Position numbers and translations under genes: made by a program. Shown in pieces: positions 60,978 through 64,000 of a DNA stretch of 64,000 bases; the first letter of the stretch is position 1; each line of letters begins with the position of its first letter. The stretch lies in NCBI GenBank assembly GCA_041855385.1, contig JBHAEC010000028.1:3438-67437 (forward strand). Reading direction: 5' to 3'. The DNA comes from JBHAEC01 sp041855385. Lineage in GTDB: Bacteria; Bacillota; Negativicutes; Veillonellales; Veillonellaceae. The notes under the pieces were generated by a model. The model made no database searches and was not told where the DNA came from. It worked only from the letters and a program-made list of their open reading frames with translations.

Positions 60978-63900
60978 TCAGTTTAGGGCTAAATCAAAGT
61001 CCTGTAAAGCTTCGACGCCCACAAATCCTGCTTTACCTTTACTGGAAGCAACGCGCAGTACTTCGCGCGCCGTGTCTAAGGAAGTTAAGCATGGAACGGC
61101 CATTTCTACGGCTAATCTGCGCAACTGGAATCCATCCCGCTCCGGTTGTTTTCCTCTTGTTAAGGTATTAAGAAGCAAATCTACGCGACCTTTTCTGATC
61201 ATGTCCGCACAGTTTCCTTCCCCTTCGTGAATTTTACGAACAATATCTACCTGAACACCTTGCTCGCGGAAAAATTTACCGGTTCCCTCAGTAGTCATAA
61301 TATTATATCCCAAGCTGATGAATCCTTTAGCCAACTCCGCCGCTTCCATCTTGTCCCTGTCAGCAACGGTCATGAGGATAGAACCTTTGGCAGGAATACG
61401 CATATTAGCTCCGTTGATTGCTTTGAACAAGGCTTCCGAATAATTTCTACCGATTCCCATTACTTCACCGGTAGACTTCATTTCCGGGCCTAAAGATATT
61501 TCCACCAAACCCATTTTTGCAAAGGAAAACACGGGAACCTTCGCCGCCACATGGTTCATAGGAGGTACTAATCCGGTCGGCAAGCCCAAGCTTTTGATTG
61601 TTTCTCCAAGTGCGATACGGGTAGCGTATTCAATCATATTAATTCCTGTCACCTTGCTAATGAACGGCACAGTGCGACTGGATCTAGGATTCACTTCAAT
61701 CACATAGAGGACGCCACCGGTAATAATGTACTGAATATTCACAATTCCTTTAACTTGCAACCCTCTTGCAATGCGGCGCGTATAATCGATAATTTGCTCC
61801 GTCAATTCCGGCGTTAAATGCTGTGGCGGGTATACGGCGATGGAGTCACCGGAATGCACACCGGCTCTTTCGATCTGTTCCATAATACCGGGGATGCAGA
61901 CCTCTTCCCCATCAGAAATGGCATCTACTTCCACCTCGGTGCCTACCATGTATCGGTCAATAAGCACGGGATGTTCCGGAGAAGCCACTACAGCCTCTTT
62001 CATATACATATCCAGCTCTTTGTCATTATATACGATTTCCATTGCCCGTCCGCCTAAAACATAGGAAGGCCTAACGATAAGAGGATAATCCAGTCTCTTT
62101 GAAGCCTCAACCGCTTCCTCATAACTCGTTACCAAGGCGCCAACGGGTCTTGGAATATCCAGTTCAGCCAATAATGTATCGAAGCGTTCCCTGTCTTCCG
62201 CCATATCAATTCCTTCCACGGAGGTACCGAGAATTTTTACGCCTCGTTTAGCCAAAGGACCGGCCAAATTAATTGCCGTTTGCCCTCCGAACTGCGCAAT
62301 AACACCCAAGGGCTTTTCCTTTTCTATTATCTCCATTACATCATCTACCGTAAGAGGTTCAAAGTAGAGGCTGTCCGAAGTATCAAAGTCCGTACTTACC
62401 GTTTCCGGATTATTGTTAATAATAATGGACTTCATGCCGGATTTACGAAGGGCCCATGCAGAGTGAACGGAGCAGTAGTCGAACTCCACACCTTGACCGA
62501 TTCGAATAGGCCCGGATCCGAGAACAATAACGCTTTTATCACCTAGAGGATTTACTTCATCCTCTACCGCGTATGTACTGTAGTAATAAGGTGTTTGTGC
62601 CTCGAATTCTGCCGCGCAAGTGTCTACATACTTATAGGTGGGCACAATCCCCAATTTTTCCCTATAATTTTTAACCTCATTGCGAGGCACTCTTGTAAAG
62701 CGGGAAATGGTAGAGTCAGGCATGCTATATCGCTTTGCCAATCGAATATTAGACTCTGTCAGCCCCTCTTCAACCAACTTTCTTTCCAGCCTTACAATGT
62801 TGTTAATCTTCTGAATAAAGAATGTATCTATCTTCGTTATGTGGGCGATCTTTTCTACACTCATGCCCACTCGAAGAGCCTGTGCTATGAGGAACAGTCG
62901 TTCATCATCTATACGCGGTAAGCGCTCAATAACCGTCTCAATGGTAAGTCCTGAAAGTTTTTTAAGTTCCAGATAATCTACACCGATTTCCAGAGAACGC
63001 ACGGCCTTTAAAATAGCTCCCTCCAGCGTTCTATCAAGAGCCATAACTTCCCCTGTTGCCTTCATTTGGGTTCCCAAAGTGCGATCGGCAAGAGGGAATT
63101 TTTCAAAGGGCCACCGCGGAAATTTCACCACCACATAATCCAAAGAAGGTTCAAAACATGCTTTTGTCTGTCCTGTCACGGCATTCGTAATCTCGTCAAG
63201 CGTCATACCTACCGCCACCTTCGCCGCTACCTTTGCAATGGGGTAACCCGTAGCTTTGGATGCCAAAGCGGAAGATCTGGATACGCGTGGATTTACTTCG
63301 ATAACATAGTATTGATTGCTATGAGGATCAAGGGCATACTGCACATTACAACCCCCTTCGATTTCCAGATAGCGAATAATATCAACAGAAGCGGTACGAA
63401 GCATTTGATACTGTAAGTCATTAAGTGTTTGGCTTGGTGCCACAACAATGGAGTCTCCCGTATGGACACCCACAGGGTCAATATTTTCCATATTACACAC
63501 GATAATACAGTTGTCCGCACTGTCACGCATTACCTCGTATTCTATTTCCTTCCAGCCTGCTACGGATCTCTCTACCAAAATTTGATTAATAGGACTCAGC
63601 TTGATGCCGCGAAGAGCAATCATGTACAGCTCGTCTTCATTGTGTGCGATGCCCCCTCCCGTTCCGCCTAGAGTATAAGCCGGACGAACTATGATGGGGT
63701 AGCCGATTCTCTCTGCGAAAGCAAGTGCACTGTCTACGTCCTCAAAAATATCACTCTCGGGCACAGGCTGATGAATCGCTTGCATAGCAGCCTTAAAAAG
63801 CTCTCTGTCTTCTGCTTGCTGTATAGCCTCAAGGGTTGTCCCCAACAATCGTACCTTATACTCTTCCAAAACTCCGGCTTTTGCCAGTTCTACAGCCATA

Positions 63901-64000
63901 TTAAGGCCTACCTGACCGCCAAGAGTTGCCAACAATCCGTCGGGGCGTTCCTTCTTTATAACTTCCGTCACGAACTCCAATGTTATGGGCTCTACATAAA
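60978..64000 (-). CDS. carB: Carbamoyl-phosphate synthase large subunit (5' end beyond the window)
   Basis: About 1007 codons are present and the frame runs off the window ([10 protein letters not shown] at the edge matches the usual YIEPLTxEFV near residue 70), so roughly 65-70 residues are missing. Two ATP-grasp halves: the first has [12 protein letters not shown] and [15 protein letters not shown]; the second has [35 protein letters not shown] and [17 protein letters not shown]-terminal MGS regulatory domain follows ([19 protein letters not shown] to the end). It makes carbamoyl phosphate for pyrimidines and arginine. Upstream of pyrK-pyrD, in a pyrimidine operon. Confidence 0.97.
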   Translation of the reverse strand, partial: YVEPITLEFVTEVIKKERPDGLLATLGGQVGLNMAVELAKAGVLEEYKVRLLGTTLEAIQQAEDRELFKAAMQAIHQPVPESDIFEDVDSALAFAERIGYPIIVRPAYTLGGTGGGIAHNEDELYMIALRGIKLSPINQILVERSVAGWKEIEYEVMRDSADNCIIVCNMENIDPVGVHTGDSIVVAPSQTLNDLQYQMLRTASVDIIRYLEIEGGCNVQYALDPHSNQYYVIEVNPRVSRSSALASKATGYPIAKVAAKVAVGMTLDEITNAVTGQTKACFEPSLDYVVVKFPRWPFEKFPLADRTLGTQMKATGEVMALDRTLEGAILKAVRSLEIGVDYLELKKLSGLTIETVIERLPRIDDERLFLIAQALRVGMSVEKIAHITKIDTFFIQKINNIVRLERKLVEEGLTESNIRLAKRYSMPDSTISRFTRVPRNEVKNYREKLGIVPTYKYVDTCAAEFEAQTPYYYSTYAVEDEVNPLGDKSVIVLGSGPIRIGQGVEFDYCSVHSAWALRKSGMKSIIINNNPETVSTDFDTSDSLYFEPLTVDDVMEIIEKEKPLGVIAQFGGQTAINLAGPLAKRGVKILGTSVEGIDMAEDRERFDTLLAELDIPRPVGALVTSYEEAVEASKRLDYPLIVRPSYVLGGRAMEIVYNDKELDMYMKEAVVASPEHPVLIDRYMVGTEVEVDAISDGEEVCIPGIMEQIERAGVHSGDSIAVYPPQHLTPELTEQIIDYTRRIARGLQVKGIVNIQYIITGGVLYVIEVNPRSSRTVPFISKVTGINMIEYATRIALGETIKSLGLPTGLVPPMNHVAAKVPVFSFAKMGLVEISLGPEMKSTGEVMGIGRNYSEALFKAINGANMRIPAKGSILMTVADRDKMEAAELAKGFISLGYNIMTTEGTGKFFREQGVQVDIVRKIHEGEGNCADMIRKGRVDLLLNTLTRGKQPERDGFQLRRLAVEMAVPCLTSLDTAREVLRVASSKGKAGFVGVEALQDFDLALN

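Overview
The window looks like a chromosomal segment of an anaerobic Firmicute with an outer membrane, most likely class Negativicutes (Veillonella/Megasphaera/Dialister type; the genus cannot be resolved from this sequence). Two things point there. Gene orders of the Gram-positive Firmicutes are conserved: alaS-ireB-ruvX-DUF1292-mltG-trmR-U32, ylxM-ffh-rpsP-khpA-ylqD-rimM-trmD, thrS/infC-rpmI-rplT, and T-box leaders. Beside them sits a TonB/ExbB/ExbD energising system, which only makes sense with an outer membrane. There are no rRNA or tRNA genes, insertion sequences, prophage genes or CRISPR arrays; almost all DNA is coding and most genes lie on the minus strand.

Layout. 1-24 kb (minus strand): the start of mutS2; a tandem U32 protein; pheST behind a phenylalanine T-box; a hotdog thioesterase; a MacAB-like exporter; pfkA with a shikimate-kinase-like gene; infC-rpmI-rplT behind an attenuator leader; a HutP-like gene; thrS behind a threonine T-box; then the alaS-to-U32 block for translation, cell wall and tRNA wobble modification; a nitrilase and an NlpC/P60 hydrolase. 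24-31 kb: a GT2 glycosyltransferase and, on the plus strand, an iron(III)-type ABC importer with a lipoprotein, one fused permease and two different ATPases, behind a Fur-like site. 31-35 kb (minus): a flavodoxin, a 35-residue membrane peptide, exbB, exbD, tonB and a ChuW/HutW-type radical SAM enzyme, read here as an anaerobic haem-use operon. 35-44 kb (minus): cbiD-E-T-F-G-H-J-C of anaerobic cobalamin synthesis, followed in the same operon by a BtuCD/FecCD-type permease, its ATPase and an unknown membrane protein. 44-50 kb: yajQ, an RluA pseudouridine synthase, class II aldolase, a SpoVB/MurJ-like flippase and a degenerate GH2 protein. 50-64 kb (minus): yebC, an RNA methyltransferase, the trmD-to-ylxM SRP/ribosome operon, copA-csoR, yigZ (plus), pyrD-pyrK and a 5'-truncated carB.

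How it fits together. The 25-44 kb region is devoted to metals and tetrapyrroles: ferric iron import, TonB-driven uptake with oxygen-independent haem breakdown, and corrin synthesis with a linked corrinoid-type importer. The rest is housekeeping with readable control: two T-boxes, an L20-type attenuator, a CsoR-type operator and many intrinsic terminators.

Most notable: the haem operon and its small ORF, a GH2 glucuronidase-like protein with Ser at the nucleophile position, a HutP homologue without its His ligands, a shikimate-kinase-like protein lacking two substrate-binding residues, a ferric importer with two ATPases, and a 139-bp out-of-frame overlap of cbiG and cbiH. All functional calls come from reading the sequence and from family knowledge; no database search was run.
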